Of a stretch of DNA of 64,000 bases, positions 19,311 to 31,277 are shown piece after piece. Position numbers and translations under genes: made by a program. Position 1 is the first letter of the stretch. Each line of letters begins with the position of its first letter. This stretch comes from Choricystis sp. odSpoLacu1 (lineage: Eukaryota; Chlorophyta; Trebouxiophyceae), in NCBI GenBank assembly GCA_958009055.1, contig OY253658.1:717102-781101 (forward strand), given 5' to 3'. The notes below the pieces were generated by a model. It made no database searches, was not told where the DNA came from, and saw only the letters and a program-made list of their open reading frames with translations.

Positions 19311-22300
19311 TCACGAGGACGCCACCTCACCCAACCCCAGCAGCTTGACCACGCCCGCGCTGTTGGCGGCCAGCAGCAGTCCTCCCTCGTGCGCCCAGGC
19401 CAGGGCCGACACAAACTTGCCCGCCCTGTCGCGCCGCGCGCGCGACCCCGGGGGCGGCGGCGGCGCGGGGGGGGCGCCCGGGGGGGAGGACATGACGTGA
19501 CGGGCGACAGGGGAGGGCAGGCCACCCGCGTACACATACACAGCGTCATCCTCGGACCCGGTGACGACGGCGCCGCCACCACAGGAGGCGGGGCCCGGGG
19601 CGACCGTCAGGCCGACAAAGTGGCGCTCGTTGGCGTGGCCGCGGTATGTGGCGGCTGGCAGGATGGCGGTGGTCACACCAGCACCATTCCCACCACCACC
19701 CAGGGCGGCATCCACGTCCCACCTCTGCAGACGGGCATCCGTGGACGCGGTCACCAGGTGGCCACAGGAGGCAGTGGTGGCGGAGGGTGATGCAGTCGCA
19801 GCGGACGCCCACCGCACGTACGACACGGCACGTGCATGCCCCGCCAGCGTGGCCACGGGCCCTCTGCCCAGGCGGCGAGCATCGTAGACGTACGCCCGCC
19901 CATCTGCCGCGCCCACGGCCAGCAGGTGCGCGGAGCCGGGGGTGGGGCAGGGGGCGACTGACGTGATGTTGGCGCCGACCGCCACGCACGCGGCGGGCGC
20001 GCTCGGCGCCCCCACATCCCACACCCGCACCACGCCGTCGTCCCCGCCCGCAGCAAAGCGGCGGGCGTCGCCGCCCCCCCACCAGTCGGCCGACCAGATG
20101 CGGCGGTCGGTGGCGTCAAAGGAGGAGGTGGCGGCCGGGGAGGCGGCGGGGGCGTCGACATCCCAAACAGCGACGCGGCCGTCCGCGCCCGCCACCAGCA
20201 GCAGGGGGGCTGCGTACGGATTCCACGCCAGGCAGGACAGTTTGGAGGAGGCGACGACCTCGGCAGCCGGGATGTGGGCGCCAGGCGCGTTTGCTGCCAC
20301 AGCCGCTGTGCGAAACACGCGCACCCGCCTCGACACACCCGCCGTCGCGAACAGGGCGTCCGACTTGGAGAACCCCACCGCACACGCCATGTCGGGGGAG
20401 GAGGCGGTGGCGGGGGCGGCGGCGGAGGGGGCGTCAAAGGTGAGGCGCGCGCGCTCGTGCAGCGTGCCGAGGCGGGCCACCGCCGCCAGGTCGGCCGCGA
20501 ACGCGCGCAGGGCGGCGCGGCGGGGGGGGGGGGGTGAGGGCGCCCGCGTCAGGAGGGTTGGGGCGGGGGGCGAGGGCGGGCGGGGGGGGCGGCGCGTCCA
20601 GGCGCGCGAGGGGCGGCACGTCGTCGCAGGACGACGGCAGCGCGCCCAGGCGGGACGACAGGTAGGCAGCTTCCAGGGGCGCAGCCGCGGGAGCGACACG
20701 TGTCCAGGCAGCTGCCGCGACCGCATCGCCCGGTGGAGGCGGCACGGCGGCGGGGGAGCGTGTTGTTGTGACGACCACCGCGTCTCCTGGGCGCGGCGAC
20801 GCGGACGCGGAACGGTCGACCGCGACGCGGCGCCGCTTGGTGGCAGCTGCGGCGGCGGCAGCGCCACCGCCATCTGTGTCGCTGGCAGACGCGTCGCCCA
20901 GGCGGTCCCGGCCACCACGGCGGTCGCTCTCGCTGTCGGCCAGGAGGTCGTCCAGCGCGGCGTCGACTTCGGCCGCGTCAGCGTCTAGAGCCGCCAGGGC
21001 GGCCGCTTCAGCCACCGCCTCCGCCGCGCGGGCGGCGCGCACCATGCCCAGGAACTGGATCAACAGGCCTGCATCCCTGGATGACCGGGGTGGGGGGGCG
21101 GGGCGGGCGCAGGCGGGCCCCGCACGCGTGGTGGGGGGGGAGGCGGGGGTGGCGTCAGCCGCGGTGGTGTCGGCAGGGCCCGCATCACCCGCCGCCACAG
21201 CCGCATCACCGCCGCCACCCTTGGTCAGCCGCGCAGCAGCCGCCCGCGCGCCATCCCGCAGCGCGGGCAGCCAGCCCGACGTCAGCACGTCGGCCAGGGA
21301 CGGGCGGGCAGCCGGGTCGGGGTGCACCAACGCCGTCACAAAGGCCGCCTCCCGCGGCCGCGACGCCAGCAGGTCGGGCGGCAGGATGCGGTGGCGCAGG
21401 GCGGCCAGGATGGCGGCACGTGATGCCGCGTTGGCGGGAGGGGGGGCCGTCAACTCGAGGAGGAGAACACCTAAAGCATAGACGTCGGCGGGGGGGCCGA
21501 CAGAGCCGCCAAGCAGTTGCTCAGGGGCGGCGTAGCCTGCCTCCTCCTCGGCAGGGATGCCACCGGGAGGAGAGACAGCGGCCAGCGCGCCACCCGCCCC
21601 CAACGCCAGCGCAGACGGGCGCAGCGTGCGCAGGGGGGCGCCCGCCGCGTGGAGCGGGCGCAGCAGCGCGAGCGCCGAACAAAACAGCTTGAACGCGGCA
21701 GTCGGGTCGGGCGGGCTGGTGGCAGACCTGGAGGCCAGGTAGGATGCCACCGTCACCGCGCCGGGAGCAGGTGTGGGAGCGGCCGGGCCGGCGGGCGGGG
21801 TGGGGGCAGCGGGCTGGGGCGGGGCGGCCTGCGCAGTCGTCGGCACAGTGGGCACGCCGCCACCCCCACCCCCCGCGGCCGCCGTCTGCCGCCGCCACGC
21901 GTGCTGCCAGATGTGTTGCACGTCTTTGCGGGCCACTGGTTTGAGCAGGTAATCCTCGGCACCTGCCCGGATGCACTCAAACACGGTGTCCGCGTGTTCG
22001 TTGGCGCTCATCATGACGACTGGTACAGCCGCCAAGGACGCGTCGGCGCGAATGTGGCGCAACAGGTCGATGCCGTCGACGTCGGGCATCATGACGTCCT
22101 GTGGGTAGGGAGGGAGGGGAAGGTGAGTGGTTATTGTTTCGAAAGCCGGTCGATCGATCAACACTCCCTCTTTTCTCATCAACTCACCGTCAACACCAGC
22201 GAGTATGTGCCCCGCGACGCTGTGCGCAGCTTGTCGATGGCTTGCAAGCCGGACTCACACTCGGTGACTGGTGGAGGGAGAGGTGGGAGGGTGAGCTGGA

Positions 22301-22578
22301 AAGTACAAGCAACCGCGCCTCACGGCCGCCCGCGTCGCACCACGCGTGCGCGAGCTGCGAGAGGCGCGGGCGACGAAGGAAAAACGAAACTGCAGCGCCG
22401 CGGCTCCCTCCCTGTCCCCCTCCGCCTCTCTCTCCCCCAACATACCTCTGTACTGAAACTTCTTCAGCTGCGACGCCACCACCATGCGCGGCACGCGGTC
22501 GTCGTCGACGAGCAGCACGTGCACGTCCGACGGCGACAGGCCGGGCGCGGCCGCCGTGGCGGCGGCCGCGGTGGCCAT
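19311..22578 (-). CDS. Receiver domain fused to SPA-type kinase-like/coiled-coil/WD40 protein (apparent frameshift)
   Basis: Exons are 22446-22578, 22188-22267, and 22098 down to 19311; splice phases join exactly. Residues about 18-140 are a receiver domain: VDDDRVP (acidic pocket), phospho-acceptor D72 in LVLTDVMMPDVDG, S102 (MMSANE) and K124 (LLKP), ending QHIWQHAWRR as in plant PRR-type receivers. Residues about 187-355 match the SPA kinase-like domain (GYAAPEQLL, DVYALGVLLLEL, ALRHRILPPDLL, HPDPAARPSL) without an N-lobe or HRD/DFG motifs. A helix at about 400-465 fits the SPA coiled coil. A COP1/SPA WD40 propeller follows (GHARAVSYVRW, TYRGHANERHFVGLTV, final VSALAWAHEGGLLLAANS). The frame shifts at a 13-G run (20522-20534) between coil and WD40. 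SPA proteins are adaptors of the CUL4-COP1 ubiquitin ligase in light signalling. Confidence 0.82.
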
Positions 22579-22878
22579 TGGAGGTGGTGGAGGGCGGAAG
22601 GAGGGAAGCCACACGCGCGAGGGCCGACCCAGTGGGCGCGCGAGGCCAAGAGCGTGCGGAGAGAGGCGCGCGGCGCGAAGAAAGGGGAGTGTGCAAGCTG
22701 CTGCCCTCGCTTTTTGCGTCGTCGCTATCTCTCGGCCCCCGTCCAAACCAGTCGGCTTGTGAGCGGCTTGTTGTTTTGATTCTACACACGAGCTTTCTGC
22801 CAGAGAAAAAAAGATTGTTTTTTGTGATGGTACAAACAGAAGAAGAAAAAACAAGGCGCCGCCGACGCCTCTGCTTCA

Positions 22879-23757
22879 TCACCCACCCTCCTCCCCCTGC
22901 GGCAGCACCGCCCTCCGCCTCTCCTGCCACTCTGTGCCCGGCCGCGGCAGGTCATACGTCTCCGTGACACGGGCGTAGGTGTCGCCCCCCAGGCGCGACA
23001 CGGCAGCTAACTTGTCAAACAGCACGACGGGGCCACCCGCGCCACTGGTGGTGGTGACGCCATCGAGGACGTGCACAGCAACAACGCGGCCAATCAAAAT
23101 GGTGGCGGTGACGACGCCGTCCCGGGTGACGGGGTGGGAGGCGGCCAGGACACACTCCAGTTGGACTGCACTCTCTGCAACGCGCGGCGGGGTGACTGCC
23201 ACCGACGCTTCCGCCGTCAACCCCGCCAACTCCAGTTCATTCACGCCTCGATCATAGAAGCCGCACGTGTGATTGGCGGCTTCCAGCATCCACTCGGAGA
23301 CGGTGTTGACCACAAACTCGCGCGTTTCCAGAATGTTTTGTTGGGTGTCTTTCTGCCTATTCGCCCGTCCGCTCGTGCTACACGTCCCAATGACGACGTG
23401 GGGCGGGTCGTGGCACGCCAGCCCAAAGTAGGAGAAGGGGGCCAGGTTGGAGGAGCCGTCGGAGCCGCGCGACGACACGAGCGCGATGGGGCGCGGGACG
23501 ACGGCTGAGATCATGAGAGGGTAGAGGATGGAGGACGGCGTGGTGTCAGTCAGGATGGTCGTCCGTTCTGGGCCGCAGGGTGGGGGGCAGGGCGTGCCGG
23601 GCGCCCAGGCTGGGTTGGGGGAGGCGGTCGTGACGACGCGAGCGGCGCGCGGGGCGATGGAAGGGGGGGACGCGTCGTCACCGCCCTGGCGCTTGCCACG
23701 CCGCTGCAGCAGCAGCGCGGCGGCAGCGCCGGCGGCGGCTGCTAGCAGGAGGGACAT
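22879..23757 (-). CDS. Flavin-reductase-like (FMN-binding split-barrel) protein
   Basis: This 292-aa single-exon protein has an N-terminal hydrophobic anchor or leader (MSLLLAAAAGAAAALLLQ) followed by a basic patch, so it is either membrane-tethered or organelle-targeted. The core has the flavin-reductase-domain pattern: ISAVVPRPIALVSSRGSDG, then SNLAPFSYF and PPHVVIGT (FMN-contacting strands), NILETREFVVNTVSEWM, and RVAVHVLDGV-like strands near the end. These oxidoreductases bind FMN; the substrate cannot be told from sequence. The start at 23757 is chosen because the upstream part of the ORF is intergenic leader. It is divergent from the next gene, with only 95 bases between start codons. 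Confidence 0.75.
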   Translation of the reverse strand: MSLLLAAAAGAAAALLLQRRGKRQGGDDASPPSIAPRAARVVTTASPNPAWAPGTPCPPPCGPERTTILTDTTPSSILYPLMISAVVPRPIALVSSRGSDGSSNLAPFSYFGLACHDPPHVVIGTCSTSGRANRQKDTQQNILETREFVVNTVSEWMLEAANHTCGFYDRGVNELELAGLTAEASVAVTPPRVAESAVQLECVLAASHPVTRDGVVTATILIGRVVAVHVLDGVTTTSGAGGPVVLFDKLAAVSRLGGDTYARVTETYDLPRPGTEWQERRRAVLPQGEEGG

Positions 23758-23852
23758 AGCGGGGGCCAAACGGGAAAAAAAAAGAAGAAAAAACAGCAAG
23801 CGATGTGTGACACATCCAACGCGTCGTTTTTCGTTTCGGGGCACCCGCAACT

Positions 23853-24485
23853 ATGGCTGAAGACGCCACGGATTCCGCGCCACGCGCCACAGCCTCCACC
23901 TCAAGCGCAGCCGTGCTGATCGGGGCCGGCATCGGGGCCGCCCTGGGCGGTCCCCTGGGCGCGCTCGTGGGGGGCAAGCTCGGTGGCACATGTGCAGCGG
24001 GTGCGGCTACAGGCGCGGCCCTGGTTTCGTTGTCCAGGCGCGCCACACAGACGAGCACGACGGTGTACGAGGGAGGAGGGGTGAAGGTGACGCGTGAGTG
24101 TGATGGTGGAGGCGCATGCGTCGAAGACACCACGGCAGACACCACCACCACCCTGCCCGCGCTGCCGCCCTTGCCCACGGCGGACAGCGTGTCGCCGCCC
24201 AATCCTTCCGACAGCCTGCCACAGACCGGCGGCCTGCGAGGCTGGCTGGGCCGCGCACTCGCGCCGACCACCCCGCCTCCCGACGGCGCGTTGCCGCCGC
24301 TGCCCCCGTTGCCGGCTGTGGCGACGACGGGCGGGGGCCACGCCACGTCAAGCATGCTGCCCAGCCTGCCCAGTTTGAGGCTGGCCAAGGGATGGTTGAC
24401 GAGGGGGGGCGGCGACGCGCCGCCGTGCCCGCCGCCGCCGCCGCGGGGGCAGGGGGATGCGTACTTTCGGATTCCGCCGCCGTGA
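23853..24485 (+). CDS. Glycine-zipper-like protein, unknown function
   Basis: I cannot assign a family to this 210-aa protein. After a Ser/Thr-rich N-terminus there is a hydrophobic Gly-patterned segment at about residues 18-60 (LIGAGIGAALGGPLGALVGGKLGG), resembling glycine-zipper membrane segments. It is followed by a short charged region (GGGVKVTREC) and a Pro-rich, low-complexity C-terminal half with repeats such as LPPLPPLP. Peripheral or integral membrane location is likely. A TGTAA lies 38 bases past the stop, and the gene shares its 95-base upstream region with the flavin-reductase-like gene. Confidence 0.55.
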   Translation: MAEDATDSAPRATASTSSAAVLIGAGIGAALGGPLGALVGGKLGGTCAAGAATGAALVSLSRRATQTSTTVYEGGGVKVTRECDGGGACVEDTTADTTTTLPALPPLPTADSVSPPNPSDSLPQTGGLRGWLGRALAPTTPPPDGALPPLPPLPAVATTGGGHATSSMLPSLPSLRLAKGWLTRGGGDAPPCPPPPPRGQGDAYFRIPPP

Positions 24486-24522
24486 TGGATAGGCAGGAAG
24501 GATGCGTGTACTTTGAGAGCAT

Positions 24523-24527
24523 TGTAA
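24523..24527 (+). terminator. TGTAA candidate poly(A) signal
   Basis: TGTAA, the usual chlorophyte poly(A) signal, lies 38 bases after the stop at 24485 in A/T-richer sequence. Assignment rests on position alone. Confidence 0.35.
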
Positions 24528-24587
24528 AGACCATTTTTGATTGCTGTGTTGCAAAAGACGAAAAAAAACAAACAACGAAAACCCAAA

Positions 24588-25748
24588 TCACTCTCCCGGG
24601 CCGTACACAGCCACGTTTGTCCGCCCATACCGCCTGTCACGCAGCCTGACCAACCCGCCCAGCTGGATGGGCAGTCGCCCCGCCGCGCGGGAGGGGTACT
24701 CGACAATGACGACGGAGTGTGGGTGCAGGACAGAGGACGCAGCGACGGCGTCCAACAACTCTCCATACTCAACTTTAACATACGGTGGGCACACCGACAC
24801 ATAGTCGTAGGCGGGGCCGGCGTGCCTTTCTAGAAAGGCTTGAGCGGTGGTGGTGTGGACGCGGGTGGTGGACGCGACGTCGATGTCGGCCGCCTCTGCC
24901 ACGGCTGCCGCGTTGGGGTGCAGCACGGACGCCACAACCCAGGGGTCCATCTCCACAAAGTCGGCACGGGTGGCACCCCGGGACACGGCTTCCAGGCCGA
25001 CAGAGGCGGTGCCAGCGAACAAGTCCAACCAGGTGGCGCCCGGGGGCAGCTCCCCCGGCCCTGCAGGCGACCCACTCGTCAGCATGTCAAACAGCGCGGC
25101 TTTGACTTTGGCCATCATGGGGCGCGTCGTGTCGCCTCGGCCCGACCTCAACTTGACGCCGCGGGCGGCGCCACCTTGAATGGACAGCAGGGTGTGTGTT
25201 TTGCGGTCGCGCGCTTTTTCGCGAGGTGACCGCGCGGGCGGCTCCGACGCGGCCGCGTCCTGGGCGGCCATCAGGCGGGCCAGCACGTGGCGCGGGATGG
25301 AGCCCAGGGCTGAGGAGGGGGGCAGGGCGTCGATGTCGAGGCCAGAGGTGGGGGAGGAGGAGGGGGTGGTGGGTGCGCGGCGTGTCGTGGGCGGCGGGCC
25401 TGGAAACTCTGGCCCCGCTGTCCAGGACTGGGGGTTGTCGTCGTCATCGCCGTAATCATCATCATCACCCTCCAACAAGTCCACCCTCCAGCCGCCGTCG
25501 ACGGTGAACAGGTCTTCCACGACTTCGGAGGACGACGACGGCGCGCTGCCCTCCCCTTCACCGTCCGGCACAAACGTAAACTCGGCTTCCTCGGTCGGCC
25601 GGTTGAACTTGGTGGCCAGCACATCCCTCCAGTTTGTGCCGTCGCGCACGCGGCGGGCGAGGGGAGGGGGCGGGCGGCGCGGCGTGGAGACTTGGCGGCC
25701 GCAATTGGGGAGTCGCCGCCCGGGGGCGGGGGGGTGGGGGGCGTGCAT
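24588..25748 (-). CDS. RSMD: RsmD-family RNA methyltransferase, organelle-targeted
   Basis: RsmD enzymes make m2G966 in bacterial-type 16S rRNA; plant homologues modify plastid rRNA. The single exon encodes 386 aa. The N-terminal half is a long Pro-, Ser- and acid-rich extension with a basic start (targeting plus linker). The catalytic domain begins near residue 195: GAARGVKLRSGRGDTTRPM, then VKAALFDMLTSG, the SAM-binding motif WLDLFAGTASVGLEAVSRGA, and FVEMDP (motif II). The active-site motif reads SVCPPYVKVEYGELL where bacterial RsmD has DPPY, so Cys replaces Asp. The C-terminus RDRRYGRTNVAVY matches the family end. It is convergent with the glycine-zipper gene. Confidence 0.88.
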   Translation of the reverse strand: MHAPHPPAPGRRLPNCGRQVSTPRRPPPPLARRVRDGTNWRDVLATKFNRPTEEAEFTFVPDGEGEGSAPSSSSEVVEDLFTVDGGWRVDLLEGDDDDYGDDDDNPQSWTAGPEFPGPPPTTRRAPTTPSSSPTSGLDIDALPPSSALGSIPRHVLARLMAAQDAAASEPPARSPREKARDRKTHTLLSIQGGAARGVKLRSGRGDTTRPMMAKVKAALFDMLTSGSPAGPGELPPGATWLDLFAGTASVGLEAVSRGATRADFVEMDPWVVASVLHPNAAAVAEAADIDVASTTRVHTTTAQAFLERHAGPAYDYVSVCPPYVKVEYGELLDAVAASSVLHPHSVVIVEYPSRAAGRLPIQLGGLVRLRDRRYGRTNVAVYGPGE

Positions 25749-25973
25749 TGGGTGGCACAGCGCTAGAGAGGAGTGTCGTGAGGGTGACGGTGACGGTGGT
25801 CGGGGGTTTTGGAGGCGGCACGGTGAGGAGGGGGGGGGAGGGTGTTTTTTGCTCCCTTCGCTCTGGCGTCGTTTCGTCTCGCGTTCTCTACAGGCGCAGA
25901 CAGGTTCGACTTTTTACGCAGTCTCTCTCGCCCACAATAACGGCCCAACCAAAAAAACGCCCACCAACACCTC

Positions 25974-27476
25974 ATGCCAACATCCTTGAGCCTGTCTCCC
26001 TCGGCGGCCAGCGCGCCCGCCCGCTCGGTGGGCGGTCCATCTGGCCTGTCGCCCCCGCGCGCGTCGCCCGCGCCCGGCGCGCTGCCGCCTCTTCTGTCGT
26101 CTCTGCAGCAGCAGCAGCAGCCCTCGCCCTCGCCCGCGGGCCCGCTGTCATCCTCCTTTGACGTGTTCAGCGTCAGCGGGGCGGCGGCCTCGCCACCGGC
26201 GGCGCAGCCGTCGCCCGCCGCGTCGTCGCTGCCGGCTGCAGTTACCGACGCGCCTCGCTCCGCCACCCCCTCCTCCACGGCCTCCCACTCTGCTCCACCC
26301 CCGCCCTCGCCACCCCTCCTGCGCCCGTGTGTTGACCGTGTGAGTGTGACCGCGGCGGCTGAAGCTCGGGCTGCTGCCCGCGCGGTGGTGGCGCCGCGCC
26401 GGCGCCGCTCCGCGCCCGCGCGCCGCGCCACCCCCACCGCCACCCCCACCCCCGCCACCACGGTCACCCGCCCGCCATACACGTGGGCCGGCTTCGAGTC
26501 CGCCGCCGCCGCTCTCACCGACCCCTTCATCACTAACCTGCTGGGCGGCCACCGCGCGCACGGCGTCGCCCCCACCCACGCGAGCTACAGCTGGACCACC
26601 TGCTGGACCGGGGACGCGGGCACGCGCCGTCGTGGCGCGTGGTGGTGGTGTGCAGAGCCCCACTGTGTGACGGCCACTTCCTGCCGTTCCCGGCGCTCGG
26701 CACCAGGCGCGTGCGCTTTGCAGACGTGTGCTGCCACGTGTGCTCCGGCCCAGCAACCACGTTCAAGGGGGTGGTAGCCGCCGTTGTGGGCGCCGACAGC
26801 GTCGCCACCGGGTGGCGGTGCCGCCGCCGCTGCGCCAACGGCACCACGTTTCCCGCCACCGCGGGGGCGCGGGGGGCGACGGGCACCGTTGTGTGTGTGC
26901 GTGCCGCAGGAGCGCGGGGAGCCGGGGACGCGTCGGCGCGAGCTGTCGCGCCGGCCCACACTAACGCGCCGCGCACAGCCGACGCGTGCGCAGCCGGCAA
27001 GCGGCGCGGCGACGCCGCCAGTGCGTGCGCAGCAGCTGCTAGGCGCTAATGGTGGCGTGGCCAACCGCCGCGGCCGCCCGCGCGGCAGCACGACGTGTCG
27101 TCGCCCCTGGCCGTCGCTGTCGCCGTCGCCGCCGCCGCCGCCGCGAGCGCCACGCGGCGTGCCGCGCCCGCCACCGCCCAACCAGCCCAGCCGGGAGCTG
27201 GTGGAGGCGATTCAGGCCGACCCTGCGGGTGCCGCAGCCGCACTCGCCGACGTTGTCGCCAACCTGACCCGCGACGCTGCCGCCTGGCGCGCCCAAGCGG
27301 GAGTCGCGCGCGCACGCGCTCAAGCCGCCGTCGCCCGCGCGCGCGCTGAAGCTGAAGACGCGATCGCGGCCGCGCGCGCCGACGCAGACGCGGCGCGGTC
27401 GGCGGCGGTTGGACCCGCCGTCCAGCTGATGCAGGAAGCGATGGCGGCGTTGGTTGGGGGGAGGGGTGGCGTGTGA
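25974..27476 (+). CDS. Unresolved multi-exon gene: Cys-rich domain plus AT-hook and coiled coil
   Basis: Three protein-like segments in two frames probably belong to one gene. Segment 1 (25974 to about 26339) is a Ser/Pro-rich N-terminus with a short poly-Gln. A GTGAGT donor at 26340 and a CTACAG acceptor ending at 26590 would join it in phase 0 to segment 2, whose Cys pattern (CRAPLC, then CCHVC, then CRRRC) suggests zinc binding. Segment 3 (about 26910-27476) has an AT-hook core (RRGRPRGS) and a long Ala/Arg-rich coiled coil (about 27200-27440). The join between segments 2 and 3 is not resolved. The proposed first intron is unusually GC-rich and also looks codable, so an indel is an alternative. 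A DNA-binding role is only a guess. Confidence 0.4.
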
Positions 27477-27512
27477 TGACATGAAATCAGAAAGAGAAAG
27501 AAAAACAAGTTT

Positions 27513-27517
27513 TTACA
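27513..27517 (-). terminator. TGTAA (minus strand) candidate poly(A) signal
   Basis: TTACA on the plus strand reads TGTAA on the minus strand, about 16 bases past the adenylosuccinate lyase stop. Confidence 0.3.
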
Positions 27518-27532
27518 AACCTCTCTCCTCCC

Positions 27533-29313
<1,781 letters not shown>

Positions 29314-29556
29314 GCAGGCGCGCGCACAGGGGGAGAGAGTGCGCGTAGGAGGAGAGGGAGAGAAGAGCACAGAGCGTGTGGGCGAAGAACGCACACAAAA
29401 ACGGTTTCACTCTCGCGCGTCGAATTCGCGCGTCACTCTCTCGCGCACAAACCACCCCACGCGGCCTTCTCCCCCCGTGTGTGTGGCGTTTGTGGGCGGG
29501 TGCGTGTGTGCGCGCGCGTGAGGAGGGAGAAAGGCAGCGAGCTCCTGGCTCGTGGT

Positions 29557-30559
29557 ATGCCCGGCGCGACCGACATGCTCGCCCGCGGCGCGGCGTCCAC
29601 CGCGGCCCGCGCGCGGGGCGCGTTCATCGTGCTGGAGGGCGTGGACCGGTGCGGCAAGACGACGCAGTGCAAGCGGCTGGTGGAGACGTTGAAAGCCAAG
29701 GGGGTGAGTTTGGTTGTTGGGAGCGAGGGCAATGCACGCGAGCGACGAAAACTAGCACAGAAGTGCTGCCCGCGCCCCTCGCCACGCCTCTCTGCCGTCG
29801 ACACAGGCGTGTGGGCTGTCGAGCCGGCGTTGACGGGCGGAGGAAGGAGAAGAGAGGGCAGTGGGCGGCCAGGAAACGCACACTCCTAACCAGGGTTTTG
29901 GGGAGCCACCCGCGCGCGCGCGGCACGTCTCCTCACACCCTCTCACCCACCCACCACCACAGCTCGACGCCGAAATGCTGCGCTTCCCCGACCGCACCAC
30001 GTCCGTCGGCACCCTCATCGACGCGTATTTGAAAACCACGTCCTCCCTGGACGACGGCGTCGCTCACCTGCTCTTCTCCGCCAACCGGTGGGAAGCGCGC
30101 GCGTCCCTACTGGCCAAGCTGGCGGCTGGCACGACCCTGGTGGTAGATCGGTACGCGTATTCGGGCGTGGCTTTCACGGCCGCCAAGCGGGTGCCTGGGC
30201 TGGACGCTGCCTGGGCGGCTGCCCCTGATGTCGGGCTGCCCGCGCCAGATGCAGTGTTACTTCTCACGCTCCCCCCCGCCGTGGCTGCCACCCGGGGCGG
30301 CTTTGGCGGGGAACGCTACGAAGACGAGACCCTGCTGACCCGTGTGGCGGGCGAGTATGCGGCGTTGATGGAGGCCGATGAAAAGCGTGGTGCCTCCGCC
30401 CCCACGCGCTGGACGCGCGTCGATGCAGACGGCACTCCCGACGTCGTGGCGGAGAGAGTCACCGCGGCCGCAGCCCCCGCGCTGGAGGCAGCGGCGGCGG
30501 GGGCGCCATTGAGGGCGTTGTGGGAGGGGGGCGAGCTGGCGGGCGGGTGGCAAGAGTGA
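29557..30559 (+). CDS. TMPK: Thymidylate (dTMP) kinase
   Basis: The enzyme phosphorylates dTMP to dTDP. Exon 1 is 29557-29703 and exon 2 is 29963-30559; the intron has a GTGAGT donor and CACAG acceptor, and the join is phase 0. The 247-aa protein starts with about 20 residues that could be a short targeting leader. Motifs are P-loop LEGVDRCGKTTQ, MLRFPDRTT (substrate-binding), then LLFSANRWEA and VVDRYAYSGVAF (the DRY/F motif with the catalytic Arg), and the lid stretch GGFGGERYED. The EGVDR-type P-loop with a small lid is the eukaryotic pattern. It shares a divergent promoter region with adenylosuccinate lyase, so two nucleotide-synthesis genes may be co-regulated. Confidence 0.92.
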
Positions 30560-31277
30560 CGAGGTGTGGCGAAAGAGAGGGGGGGGGACGACGAGCGCGT
30601 GCTGCTGTGCGCCCCCTCCCCCTTGCACACTCCCACCCGCACGCCTGCTCTCTCCTGGCCTTACTTCTTCTTCTTCTTCCACACCGTCCCACCCCCACAC
30701 ACACCCACACGCGCCCCCCTCTACAACAAAAAAATGGATTCAAACACCAACCACGCGAGAGCCGTCGATTTTTTCAAATCAACAAAAACCAGGCCGCCCC
30801 CCCGCACAACCTAAAATTCTCGGCTTACGACGTGGTGTGTGCCCGCGCGCCGCAACACGGAGCGGGTCCCGCTGAGCAAAAAAGCAAACACAAAACTGAG
30901 ACACCGGCGGGAGAGGAGAGAGAGCCTGCGTCCATTTTTCATTCCGGACACAATTTTTGGCAGAGCAAAAGAGAAAAAAAGAGGACACGTGCGCGCGCGG
31001 TGGGTCGGGCTGCGGCTGCGGCGGAAAGAGAGAGAGAGGGAGGGGGTGAAGCGGGGTGCGGTGTCGGGAGCGTTGAAGAACAGTTGCCACTTGTTTTGGT
31101 TTTTCCTGTCCCCCCTCTTTTGCCGCACACTTTTTTTCCATGCCAACCGCCCTGAGAAGCAATCAAAAAAAAAACCATTTTGCAGCCTCTGCTTGTAACA
31201 CAAAAGAGAGAGAGAAGAGACGGGTGGAACAAAAAAACCTTTCTCTTCACGACCGCGCGCCACCCTGTCTCTCACGA
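30560..31277. other. Intergenic region, no gene recognised
   Basis: These 718 bases between the convergent dTMP kinase and TIC21 genes are richer in A/T than their surroundings. They contain poly-A and poly-T runs, a (TTC)n tract near 30666 and (CA)n near 30700. ORFs here are short and low-complexity. I see no tRNA, rRNA or snRNA signature. Confidence 0.5.

Noticed and set aside
26888..26909. A 22-base intron joining the Cys-rich and AT-hook segments
   Set aside because: It is far shorter than any other intron here (93 bases or more) and is just a GT repeat before a CAG.
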